Of a DNA stretch of 7,201 nucleotides, positions 1-5,942 are shown piece after piece; positions within the stretch are counted from its first letter, which is position 1, and each line of letters opens with the position of its first letter. Source of the stretch: JBJXGC01 sp046154545. GTDB lineage: Bacteria > Chloroflexota > Dehalococcoidia > Tepidiformales > Tepidiformaceae. The notes below the pieces were generated by a model that worked only from the letters and a program-made list of their open reading frames with translations, was not told the DNA's origin and ran no database searches. Where the stretch lies: positions 1 through 7,201 of the forward strand of contig JBJXGC010000098.1 in assembly GCA_046154545.1 (NCBI GenBank). The letters are read 5' to 3'. Made by a program: the position numbers and the translations under genes.

Positions 1-42
1 GCTGGCTGCTGGCTGCTGGCTGCTGGCTGCTGGCTGCTGGCT
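1..42. repeat. Heptanucleotide tandem repeat, 6 perfect copies
   Basis: Six uninterrupted identical copies of GCTGGCT start at the first base of the window, so the array may continue upstream. The unit is not a multiple of three, so any reading frame crossing it would shift with each copy gained or lost. No gene covers it here. It is a simple-sequence repeat of the kind prone to slippage. Its role, if any, is unknown. Confidence 0.9.
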
Positions 43-365
43 GGCGAGTCCGATCCAGGGCACTACGGTGAAGGAGTGCTGGGATGGTGGCCCGGACAAT
101 GCCGTCCGCTTTCAGGGACCGATGACGCGGGGCCAGCGCGGCGCTTGCTCAAGCGCGCGCTACGGACGGTCCGTTCGTCCGCTCCAACGGCTCCAACGGC
201 TCCGGACGCCGTGGGCGCCTAAACCGTCGCTCCGCCAAACCACGAACCGCACCCGAGCACGCCTGGCCGGGGCGGCATGTCAAGGCGGCATCTTGAAGTG
301 ACCCACGCGGCGAACGTCCACGGGCGCCGTCCAGGTCCACAAAGCGCGCCGCGCCTGGCCCGGAC
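43..365. other. Intergenic stretch without a supported gene
   Basis: No frame in this stretch gives a protein that looks real. The open frames at 68-301 (plus) and 149-340 (minus) are short, Arg/Gly/Pro-rich, lack a ribosome binding site and resemble no family I know. The stretch contains a 9-base tandem repeat GCTCCAACG (copies at 181-189 and 190-198, then a partial copy to 204) and two short palindromes at 141-174. No tRNA-like cloverleaf was recognised. It lies beyond the terminator of the minus-strand gene and upstream of nothing visible on the plus strand. Confidence 0.6.
141..174. repeat. Two adjacent short palindromes
   Basis: GCGCTTG (141-147) is complementary to CAAGCGC (150-156) across two bases. 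Five bases later ACGGAC (162-167) is complementary to GTCCGT (169-174) across one base. Neither is followed by a T-run on either strand, so they do not look like intrinsic terminators. They could be protein-binding palindromes or chance in GC-rich DNA. Confidence 0.35.
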
Positions 366-371
366 GTGAAA

Positions 372-404
372 AGCCCCTTCTCTCGCGGGGCGAGAGAAGG
401 GGCT
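372..404 (-). terminator. Rho-independent terminator of the secreted glycosidase-like gene
   Basis: A perfect 15-bp inverted repeat (arms 372-386 and 390-404, AGCCCCTTCTCTCGC and its complement) encloses a 3-base loop. Read on the minus strand, the hairpin ends in GGGGCT followed by TTTCAC, giving a short run of four T. It starts 27 bases past the stop codon of the minus-strand gene. The plus-strand side has no T-run, so it acts in the minus direction. A stem this long is very unlikely by chance. Confidence 0.9.
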
Positions 405-431
405 CGGCGGGTTGGGTCCGGGGCTGAAGGC

Positions 432-2279
432 TTACTGGACGACGAAGGTCTTGGCGCCGTTGTTCCAGTACTGGAAGGCTCCCCAGCCGGGTGCGAAGAC
501 CCCGACCTTCACGGTGTAGGTCCCCTTTGCGGCGGCGGCCGGGACCGCCCAGGTCCAGGTGTAGCGCTTCACGGCGCCGGCCGCGAAGGTCTGGTTGTCG
601 TAGAACACCTGCCCAACCTTCGCCCCCGTCGGTCCGTAGATCTCGAGGTCGATGAGGGCGCTGGCGGCGGTCCCGGTGCGGACATCGACCATCACGACCT
701 GCGACGTCCCCGCGGGAAGTGCCGCCTTGGAGACGGCTCCCGTGCTCGACCAGCCGGTGACGGCTGGCGGCGGTACGGGCGTGGGCAGGGTGCCGGGCGT
801 CGGGGTCGGGGGTACGGTCGTCGGCGTTGCCGTCGGCGGCACGGGCGTCCGGGTGGGTGTCGCCGTTGGCGGGACGGGTGTACGCGTGGGTGTTGCCGTC
901 CCGGGCACGGGCGTCGATGTCGCGGTCGGGGGCACCGGCGTTGGGGTATTGACGCCTACGGTCGGCGTCGCCGTCGGGGGCACGCTCGAACCACCCGACA
1001 GCGGCATCGCGCCGGTGGTGTAGTAGGCCGCGGCCTTCAGCTTGAAGAAGCCGCCATCATCGTCGGCGCTGGTCGCCACCGTCGTGTTGCCGCCGATCGC
1101 GGCCGGGTTGGTGACGCCGTCGCCGTTGGCGTCGCAGGCGCAGGTAGCACCGTCGGCGCCGCGCCCGAACATGAATGCGATCACGCCGTTGTTGATGTAG
1201 TCCTGGAGGTGGCCACGCGTTGCGTCGTCGAGGAGCCACTCGACCCGGTTGTCCTGGTAGTGGTTCCAGGTGTTGTTCATGCTGCGCATCTTGGTGTTGC
1301 CCAGCGGGATCTGCCACATCACGACGCGCTCATTCGTGAGCGAGACGAAGCGGCCGAGGAAGCGGGCACTGCGGGCGAAGTCGGCCGCGTCCCACCATGA
1401 CTGGCCGCCGTCTCCATACTGGTACTGCTTGAAGGCGGCGTCGCGGTCGCTGAACTCGGAGAAGGCGACGTCGAAGTTGGCCCCGAGCGAGGTGTAGAAG
1501 GCCGCGGCCCGGCCGCCGAGGGCATCGACGGTCGCGTCCGGGGGGTTGCTGAGGAAGATGTCGTTCCCCGTGCCCCAGACGCTGATGTGGTAGCCGAGCT
1601 TCACGTTCGCGCCGTACTGGTCGCGCAGTTTGATGATCGCTCGGGCAAAGCCGGACATGTTGTCGGGCAGGCCGGCGAGTTCGGGGAGGCCGGTACCGCC
1701 CACCTTGGCGGCGACGGTGGTGGCGTTATCTCCGGTCGTCTTCTGCTGCACGTAGCCCCAGAGGTCGGGCTCGACATGAAGGACAACGGGGCCGCCGGCC
1801 GCGCCAGCGCGCTGGAAGAAGAGCTTAAGGTCGTTCCAGTAGGCGGTCATGGTGGCCGTATTGGCAAGGTTCGCGGCCACGCCGGCCGACTCCGACATGG
1901 CGTTGCCGGGCGCCGACTGGAACATCATGTAGTAGGTGAACACGGGGGTGATGCCCTGCGCGGCCGAATCCTGGATGTAGTAGGTGGCGAACTGGCCGTT
2001 CGCGTTCCAGTTCGCCCAGCCGCCGCCGGTGTTCACGCCGCCGGCGAGGTACTGGTAGCGGAAACCGAACGGGGCGGTCCGCTTCATCGCGGCGGCGCCA
2101 CCGGGCGGGTCGGCCATCCCGATCTGGAGGGTGGAAGGCCACCCTGCAGGCAGGGGCGGGAGCGTTATCGCGGACGCGGTCCGTGGACCGTGTGACGAAG
2201 GCGAAGCGATAGTGAGGATCGCCAGGGCCAACCCGAATAAGGGAAGACCGGCCATGAATAGACGCTTACGAACAGACAT
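432..2279 (-). CDS. Secreted TIM-barrel glycosidase-like protein with Pro/Thr linker and C-terminal Ig-like domain
   Basis: This 615-residue protein is probably exported and acts outside the cell on a polysaccharide; substrate and family are not determined. Seen: a signal peptide with RKR at 4-6, a hydrophobic stretch at 9-25 and a likely cleavage after ASA (37). A catalytic-type domain at about 38-430 shows alternating strand-like segments of a TIM barrel: TPVFTYYM near 111, VVLHVEPDLWGY (165-176), VKLGYHISVWG (226-236), VAFSEFSD (271-278), VVMWQIPLG (319-327), VIAFMFG (366-372). E170 and E275 at strand ends are candidate catalytic acids (inference). A DxNxDGxxN calcium-type loop lies at 383-391 beside C380 and C382. 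A Pro/Thr/Ala linker spans about 431-505 and an Ig-like beta-sandwich about 508-615 (with VGVFAPGWG at 592-600). The last is of a kind I know at the ends of bacterial carbohydrate-active enzymes. The start is supported by AAGGTGG (2284-2290) four bases upstream. It is monocistronic, with a strong terminator. A non-catalytic carbohydrate-binding protein remains possible. Confidence 0.8.
   Translation of the reverse strand: MSVRKRLFMAGLPLFGLALAILTIASPSSHGPRTASAITLPPLPAGWPSTLQIGMADPPGGAAAMKRTAPFGFRYQYLAGGVNTGGGWANWNANGQFATYYIQDSAAQGITPVFTYYMMFQSAPGNAMSESAGVAANLANTATMTAYWNDLKLFFQRAGAAGGPVVLHVEPDLWGYVQQKTTGDNATTVAAKVGGTGLPELAGLPDNMSGFARAIIKLRDQYGANVKLGYHISVWGTGNDIFLSNPPDATVDALGGRAAAFYTSLGANFDVAFSEFSDRDAAFKQYQYGDGGQSWWDAADFARSARFLGRFVSLTNERVVMWQIPLGNTKMRSMNNTWNHYQDNRVEWLLDDATRGHLQDYINNGVIAFMFGRGADGATCACDANGDGVTNPAAIGGNTTVATSADDDGGFFKLKAAAYYTTGAMPLSGGSSVPPTATPTVGVNTPTPVPPTATSTPVPGTATPTRTPVPPTATPTRTPVPPTATPTTVPPTPTPGTLPTPVPPPAVTGWSSTGAVSKAALPAGTSQVVMVDVRTGTAASALIDLEIYGPTGAKVGQVFYDNQTFAAGAVKRYTWTWAVPAAAAKGTYTVKVGVFAPGWGAFQYWNNGAKTFVVQ
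765..989 (-). repeat. Degenerate coding repeat for the PTATPT-type linker
   Basis: This is the part of the secreted-protein gene that encodes residues about 431-505. It is made of near-repeats of PPTATPT, RTPVPPTATPT and TPVPG. Such linkers separate catalytic and accessory domains, are flexible and often O-glycosylated in secreted proteins. The repeat is visible in DNA as recurring CGTCGGCGG-like blocks and also opens a long artefactual Gly/Val-rich frame on the opposite strand. Confidence 0.85.
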
Positions 2280-2350
2280 CGAACCACCTTGTGCACGGCT
2301 GCTTGGCCGTCTCTCTGCTCTACAGTCGGCTCCGGCCCGCGCGGCAGCAC

Positions 2351-2382
2351 CTCAATCGAGTAACGAGACAGTAACCATTGAG
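2351..2382 (-). promoter_or_regulatory. Candidate operator: inverted repeat enclosing an 11-bp-spaced direct repeat
   Basis: CTCAAT (2351-2356) and its complement ATTGAG (2377-2382) flank two copies of GTAAC (2360-2364 and 2371-2375). Read on the minus strand these are GTTACTG and GTTACTC, whose starts are 11 bases apart, one DNA turn. Tandem half-sites at 11 bp are the usual pattern for OmpR/PhoB-type response regulators. The site lies 72-103 bases upstream of the secreted-protein start codon, a sensible place for an activator site. I found no convincing -10/-35 pair for that gene. The arms are short, so this is suggestive only. Confidence 0.35.
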
Positions 2383-2475
2383 AAAAATGGGGCGAAACGC
2401 GGGTTACCCCTCGGAGGGTCGCATGCGGGAATCGCCGGGCCGGCGCCGATGAGACCCGGGGCGTCCAGCTAAGTG

Positions 2476-2504
2476 TTTACCTGAGTAGACAGGAGCACCA
2501 TACT
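2476..2504 (+). promoter_or_regulatory. Candidate sigma-70-type promoter for the DUF4332 gene
   Basis: TTTACC (2476-2481) and CATACT (2499-2504) each match four of six positions of the -35 and -10 consensus and are separated by 17 bases, the optimal spacing. Transcription would start near 2511 and give a leader of about 83 bases before the ATG at 2594. It sits in the divergent intergenic region. A 13-base palindrome CGCCGG-G-CCGGCG lies 31 bases upstream of the -35 (2433-2445). Confidence 0.45.
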
Positions 2505-2522
2505 GACCACAGGGATTCGTGT

Positions 2523-2571
2523 GCCCTGGATGCGGTTGCCGCCGCCAGGGCCTCAAGGCGCCGGCAACCGC
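2523..2571 (+). promoter_or_regulatory. Interleaved inverted repeats in the mRNA leader: possible H-type pseudoknot
   Basis: Two perfect complementary pairs overlap in the order a-b-a'-b'. GCCCTGG (2523-2529) pairs with CCAGGGC (2545-2551), and GCGGTTGCCG (2532-2541) pairs with CGGCAACCGC (2562-2571). The connecting segments are 2, 3 and 10 bases, compatible with an H-type pseudoknot. Otherwise the two hairpins are mutually exclusive. The element begins about 12 bases after the predicted transcription start and ends 11 bases before the Shine-Dalgarno GGAGA (2583-2587), so it could modulate translation of the DUF4332 gene. It matches no riboswitch class I recognise. Confidence 0.4.
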
Positions 2572-2593
2572 TCCGGCTGAATGGAGACTACAC

Positions 2594-2998
2594 ATGGCGA
2601 AACTCATCGATATCGAGGGCATCGGCCCCACCTACGCGGCAACGCTGGCAACGGCCGGCCTGCTCACGACCGAGGCGCTCCTCAAGCGTGGGGCAACGCC
2701 CGCCGGGCGCAAAGAGATCGCCGCGGCCACGAAGATCGACGTGAAGAAGATCCTCGAATGGGTGAACCGCGCCGACCTTTTCCGCGTGAAGGGCGTCGGC
2801 TCGCAGTACAGCGACCTGCTCGAGAACGCTGGCGTCGATACCGTGAAGGAGCTCGCCACCCGCAAGGCGGACAACCTCCACGCCAAGATGCTTGAAGTGA
2901 ACGCCGCGAAGAACTTCGTGCGCCGGCCGCCAAGCCTTTCGGAAGTGACCGCCTGGGTGGCGGACGCGAAGACCCTGGCGCCCGCCGTCACCTACTAG
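2594..2998 (+). CDS. DUF4332-type tandem helix-hairpin-helix protein
   Basis: A 134-residue cytosolic protein with two helix-hairpin-helix motifs: IEGIGPTYAATLATAGL (7-23) and VKGVGSQYSDLLENAGV (65-81). Each has the GIG/GVG turn typical of sequence-independent DNA-binding HhH motifs and is followed by a helix that places the next unit. This layout and length fit the DUF4332 family, whose function is not established. Non-specific DNA or nucleic-acid binding is the expected role. No catalytic residues, signal peptide or membrane segment are visible. The ATG at 2594 is chosen because GGAG (2583-2586) lies seven bases upstream. An in-frame GTG at 2519 would add 25 Cys/Arg-rich residues but lacks a good binding site and runs through the leader structure. 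It appears to be transcribed alone: the next gene starts 304 bases downstream. Confidence 0.8.
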   Translation: MAKLIDIEGIGPTYAATLATAGLLTTEALLKRGATPAGRKEIAAATKIDVKKILEWVNRADLFRVKGVGSQYSDLLENAGVDTVKELATRKADNLHAKMLEVNAAKNFVRRPPSLSEVTAWVADAKTLAPAVTY

Positions 2999-3302
2999 TC
3001 CCGGACACGGCCGGTCGCGCATGAATTCCGGCTGTAGCCGCGGCCGTCGCGGCCGCTGGAGTCCGGAAGTGGTCCACACACCCGGATACCATCCGGGGGC
3101 GCGGCGGCCGATGCCGCAGCGGCCACGGCCGATCTCAGACACGCGGGACGGCGGTGCGGAGGCCAGCGACCCCGAGGCTCGCTGCTACAGGCGATGGCCC
3201 AGGGCCGCCAGACCGGGCCGCCACGTCCGCCCGGCTTGCCGGGGGCGGGATATCCGGGCCACCATAGGTGGGCGCCGCCGCGCCCAGGGAGCCCCAGGAA
3301 GC
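2999..3302 (+). other. Intergenic region with several short perfect hairpins
   Basis: No gene is supported here. The frame of the downstream ATPase stays open back to 3021, but those 94 codons give an Arg/Gly/Pro-rich sequence unlike a folded domain. Perfect short hairpins occur at 3029-3040 (CGGCT/AGCCG), 3040-3056 (GCGGCCG/CGGCCGC), 3081-3097 (CCCGGAT/ATCCGGG), 3230-3243 (CCCGGC/GCCGGG) and 3259-3271 (CCACC/GGTGG). None is followed by a T-run. The first three could slow or end transcription from the DUF4332 gene in a Rho-dependent way or protect its 3' end. I see no convincing promoter for the ATPase, though it presumably has one here. Confidence 0.5.
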
Positions 3303-5567
3303 ATGCCCGACCTGTATATCGGCAAGACCTTCAACGCCGCCGACAAGTCGTTTGGCGACCGGTTCCTCCTCGATTCATCGGACTTGACGACGCACGGCAT
3401 CGTCATCGGCATGACCGGGTCCGGGAAGACGGGTCTCTCCATCGGCCTCATCGAAGAGCTTCTGAAGAACAAGATCCCGGTCATCGTGATCGACCCCAAG
3501 GGCGACATGGGCAACCTCGCCCTCGCCTTCGACCGCCTGGCCCCGGAGCAGTTCGAGCCCTGGATCGACAAAGACGAAGCCGCGCGCGAGGGCAAGACGA
3601 CCGCCCAGGTCGCGGCTGACGCGGCCTCGCTGTGGACGAAGGGCCTGGCGGATTCTGGCATCACGGCGGCCGATGTCGCCGTCTACGCGGCCGGCCACCG
3701 GCTGCGCGTCTTCACGCCCGGCGCGACGGCCGGCATCCCCCTCAACCTCATCGACTCGCTGGCCGCGCCCGGGGGCGACTTCGAGGCGAACGAGGAGGAG
3801 TACCGCGACGAAATCGACTCGATCGTCACCGCCCTCCTCGGCTTCGTGAAGGTCGATGCCGACCCGGTGAGCAGCCGCGAATACATCCTCCTCTTCAGCC
3901 TCGTCGAGAACGCCTGGCGCCAGGGGAAGGGCCTCGACCTCGAGTCGCTGATCGGACAGGTGGCCAACCCGCCCATTGAGAAGGTTGGCGCCCTGCCGAT
4001 GGACAGCTTCTATCCGGCGAAGGACCGGAACGGCCTCATGTTCGCGCTCAACAACCTCGTGGCCTCGCCCCGGTTCGAGGTCTGGCGCCAGGGCGAAGCG
4101 ATCGATATCGAGGGCTGGGTGCGGTCGCGGGACGGTGTGCCGCAGCTCTCGATCGTGTACACGTCCCACCTCGACGACGAGGAACGGACCTTCGTGACCG
4201 CCCTCATTCTGAACAAGCTGAAGAGCTGGATGCGGAAGCAGCCGGGCACGAGCGAGCTGCGCTGCCTCTTCTACATGGACGAGATCTACGGCTACTTCCC
4301 GCCGACGGCGAACCCACCGACGAAGAAGCCGCTGCTCACCCTGCTCAAGCAGGCGCGCGCCTACGGCGTCGGCATCCTCCTCTCGACCCAGAACCCTGTC
4401 GACCTGGATTACAAGGGCCTCGCCAACATGGGCTTCTGGGCGATCGGCCGACTCCAGACGGAGCAGGACCAGGACCGCGTGAAGGCAGGGATCGAGGGCG
4501 CGCTCGCCAACGTGCCCGGCGGCGCCAGCTTCGACGAGCTGATCGCGGGCGTCCAAAAGCGCGTCTTCCTCATCCACAACATCCACCGCAAGGCGCCCCA
4601 ACTGGTCGGATCGCGCTTCGCGATGTCCTACCTCCGCGGGCCGATCACACGGGACGAGATCAAGCGGCTGGGGCCGGCGGTCGTGTCCTGGCAGGCGTCT
4701 GCCGCGACCCCGGCGGCCACCGTTGGGGCTGCCCCAGCGGCGGCTACCGCGCCCCCGCCGGCGAGCGGCCCACCGCCGCTGCCCTCGCCCCTGAAGTCGC
4801 GCTACTTCCGCAAGTACGGTGGCCAGGTCGCCAACCCGTCGGTCTTCGTCAAGGCGGCCGTCCGCTACAAGGCCGGGGGCGTCGCCACGGACGAGGAGAC
4901 GCACACGCTTTCCTTCGTGATGACGCCGGACATGGCGGTGGGCGAACTGCTCGAGTCGGACCCCATCGTGATCGACGAATCCGCGGTCGAAGAGGCTGCC
5001 CCCGCCGGCATCAGCTATGGCGAGCTGCCCTCGTTTCTTGGAAAAGACGGCGCCCGGGCGATCGAGCGGGTCCTCCGCGACCGCCTCGACGACCGATTCC
5101 AGAGGGAGCTGCTCTACGACCCGGTGACGAAGAAGTTCGCTCAGGCCGATGAGAACGAGTTCGCCTTCGCCACACGCCTGGGGCAGACGCCCGGCGCGGA
5201 CAGTAAACGCGCGGCGCTTGAGCTACGGCTCGACAAGAAACGGGCCGACCTGGGGATGAAGCAACGCGAGGCGGCCGGCCGCAAGACGGAGAAGTGGGCC
5301 TCACTTGGCACATCGCTCCTCTCCAACATCGGCCTCTTCACGGGCAGGAAACGCACAGTCACGGGCCTCGGTGGTGTCCTCAGCAAGAACCGCATGGAGA
5401 ACACGAGCGAGGCCCGGGCGGCGCAGCTTCAGCAAGAGGTTGCGGCCCTGGAGGCCCAGCTCAGCGAGCTGGGCCGGATCGACCCGTCGCGGTTCGAGCG
5501 GCGCGTCGTGAAGCCCGCGAAGACCGATGTCTCGATCATCCGGTTCGATATCGTCTGGATCTACTAA
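3303..5567 (+). CDS. HerA/DUF853-like P-loop ATPase
   Basis: A 754-residue ATPase of the HerA/FtsK/VirB4 superfamily, enzymes that move DNA or, in VirB4-type members, power secretion. Seen: Walker A GMTGSGKT (36-43); an IDPKGD strand (63-68) as in HerA- and DUF853-type proteins; Walker B CLFYMDE (321-327, D326 and E327); a sensor-like STQNPVDLDYKGLAN (361-375) and IGRLQTEQDQDR (381-392). The ATPase core ends near 460. An Ala/Pro linker (about 465-497) leads to a second part (498-754) that I cannot assign. It includes charged, helix-forming stretches at about 634-665 and 701-724 that may be coiled coils. Walker A is only 36 residues from the start, so the N-terminal beta-barrel of archaeal HerA is at most rudimentary. 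ATG 3303 is chosen because family-like sequence starts there; AGGGAG (3286-3291) and AGGAA (3296-3300) precede it. No membrane segment is visible, so it is likely cytosolic. The small gene downstream begins 32 bases after the stop. No NurA nuclease is nearby. Confidence 0.8.
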   Translation: MPDLYIGKTFNAADKSFGDRFLLDSSDLTTHGIVIGMTGSGKTGLSIGLIEELLKNKIPVIVIDPKGDMGNLALAFDRLAPEQFEPWIDKDEAAREGKTTAQVAADAASLWTKGLADSGITAADVAVYAAGHRLRVFTPGATAGIPLNLIDSLAAPGGDFEANEEEYRDEIDSIVTALLGFVKVDADPVSSREYILLFSLVENAWRQGKGLDLESLIGQVANPPIEKVGALPMDSFYPAKDRNGLMFALNNLVASPRFEVWRQGEAIDIEGWVRSRDGVPQLSIVYTSHLDDEERTFVTALILNKLKSWMRKQPGTSELRCLFYMDEIYGYFPPTANPPTKKPLLTLLKQARAYGVGILLSTQNPVDLDYKGLANMGFWAIGRLQTEQDQDRVKAGIEGALANVPGGASFDELIAGVQKRVFLIHNIHRKAPQLVGSRFAMSYLRGPITRDEIKRLGPAVVSWQASAATPAATVGAAPAAATAPPPASGPPPLPSPLKSRYFRKYGGQVANPSVFVKAAVRYKAGGVATDEETHTLSFVMTPDMAVGELLESDPIVIDESAVEEAAPAGISYGELPSFLGKDGARAIERVLRDRLDDRFQRELLYDPVTKKFAQADENEFAFATRLGQTPGADSKRAALELRLDKKRADLGMKQREAAGRKTEKWASLGTSLLSNIGLFTGRKRTVTGLGGVLSKNRMENTSEARAAQLQQEVAALEAQLSELGRIDPSRFERRVVKPAKTDVSIIRFDIVWIY

Positions 5568-5599
5568 CGACCAGGTCACGCCCACCCTGAGGAGGGACC

Positions 5600-5905
5600 A
5601 TGAAGGACCAATTGATCGCCGCCGTCGCCGAGAAAGCCGGCCTCCCGCCCGATAAGGCCACCGAGGTGGTGGACGCCGTCCTCGCCTTTCTGAAGGAGCA
5701 CCCGGCCGACATCTCCAGCCTCGTCGGCCTCCCGGAGACCCACCGCATGGCTGATGCCAAAGAGAAGCTCGGCGAAGCGAAGGAGAAGCTCGCCCCGGTC
5801 GGTGAGAAGCTCGGCGAGGTTGGCGACAAACTCGGCCCCATCGGCGAGAAGGTCGGTGGCCGCATCGGACGCATGTTCGGCAAGAAGGACGACTCCCGCG
5901 ACTAA
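5600..5905 (+). CDS. Small protein: HU-like helical N-terminus plus heptad-repeat tail
   Basis: A 101-residue protein with two parts. Residues 2-33 (KDQLIAAVAEKAGL, then PPDKATEVVDAVLAFLKE) resemble the helix-turn-helix dimerisation region of HU-type nucleoid proteins, and also small uncharacterised helical DUF families. The beta-arm that binds DNA in HU is absent. Residues 53-87 are five consecutive 7-residue units of the type AKEKLGE, with hydrophobic residues spaced 4-3-4-3 (A53, L57, A60, L64, V67, L71, V74, L78, I81, V85). This fits an amphipathic or coiled-coil helix, unusual in having Gly beside many of the hydrophobic positions. The tail ends basic then acidic (KKDDSRD). There is no signal peptide. 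AGGAGG (5590-5595) four bases upstream of the ATG is the best ribosome binding site in the window, so high expression is likely. It probably shares a transcript with the ATPase 32 bases upstream. Function unknown. Confidence 0.75.
   Translation: MKDQLIAAVAEKAGLPPDKATEVVDAVLAFLKEHPADISSLVGLPETHRMADAKEKLGEAKEKLAPVGEKLGEVGDKLGPIGEKVGGRIGRMFGKKDDSRD
5756..5860 (+). repeat. Five degenerate 21-bp coding repeats
   Basis: This stretch encodes the five heptads (residues 53-87) of the small helical protein. Blocks such as GAGAAGCTCGGCGA recur every 21 bases with synonymous and conservative changes, showing growth by in-frame tandem duplication followed by drift. Confidence 0.8.
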
Positions 5906-5929
5906 ACCGGGCGCTTCCCGGGCGTCGGC

Positions 5930-5935
5930 TACACT
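5930..5935 (+). promoter_or_regulatory. -10 element placed for a leaderless transcript
   Basis: TACACT fits the TAnnnT -10 pattern (four of six consensus positions) and is separated by seven bases from the A of the ATG at 5943, exactly where transcription would start. The gene has no Shine-Dalgarno sequence, unlike the gene just upstream, which supports a leaderless start. No -35 match is visible at 5907-5912, as is common for leaderless promoters in GC-rich bacteria. Confidence 0.5.
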
Positions 5936-5942
5936 GGCGCCG

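Noticed and set aside
68..301. Possible small gene of 77 codons on the plus strand
   Set aside because: It has a GTG start without Shine-Dalgarno, crosses palindromes and the 9-base tandem repeat, and its composition is that of random GC-rich sequence.
780..990. Repetitive stretch resembling a CRISPR or satellite array
   Set aside because: The units are unequal, in frame, and encode the PTATPT linker of the secreted protein. There are no spacers.
366..1400. Long open frame on the plus strand (344 codons)
   Set aside because: It lies antisense to the secreted-protein gene, is Gly/Arg/Val-rich without domain-like pattern, and runs through the terminator hairpin. The minus-strand frame has a signal peptide, binding site and terminator.
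2519..2593. Earlier GTG start for the DUF4332 protein, giving a CPGCGC N-terminus
   Set aside because: It looks faintly like a zinc-ribbon half but has no second Cys pair and no binding site. GGAG at 2583-2586 supports the ATG at 2594.
3021..3302. Upstream extension of the ATPase by 94 residues
   Set aside because: The extension is Arg/Gly/Pro-rich, has no family-like sequence and contains several palindromes. Sequence typical of the family begins at the ATG at 3303.
3375..4904. Long open frame on the minus strand (509 codons)
   Set aside because: It is the antisense shadow of the HerA-like ATPase, whose frame carries Walker A, Walker B and sensor motifs. The antisense product is Arg/Val/Asp-rich without recognisable features.
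5907..5921. Hairpin CCGGG/CCCGG after the small helical-protein gene as a terminator
   Set aside because: The stem is only 5 bp and no T-run follows. It overlaps the expected -35 region of the next gene instead.
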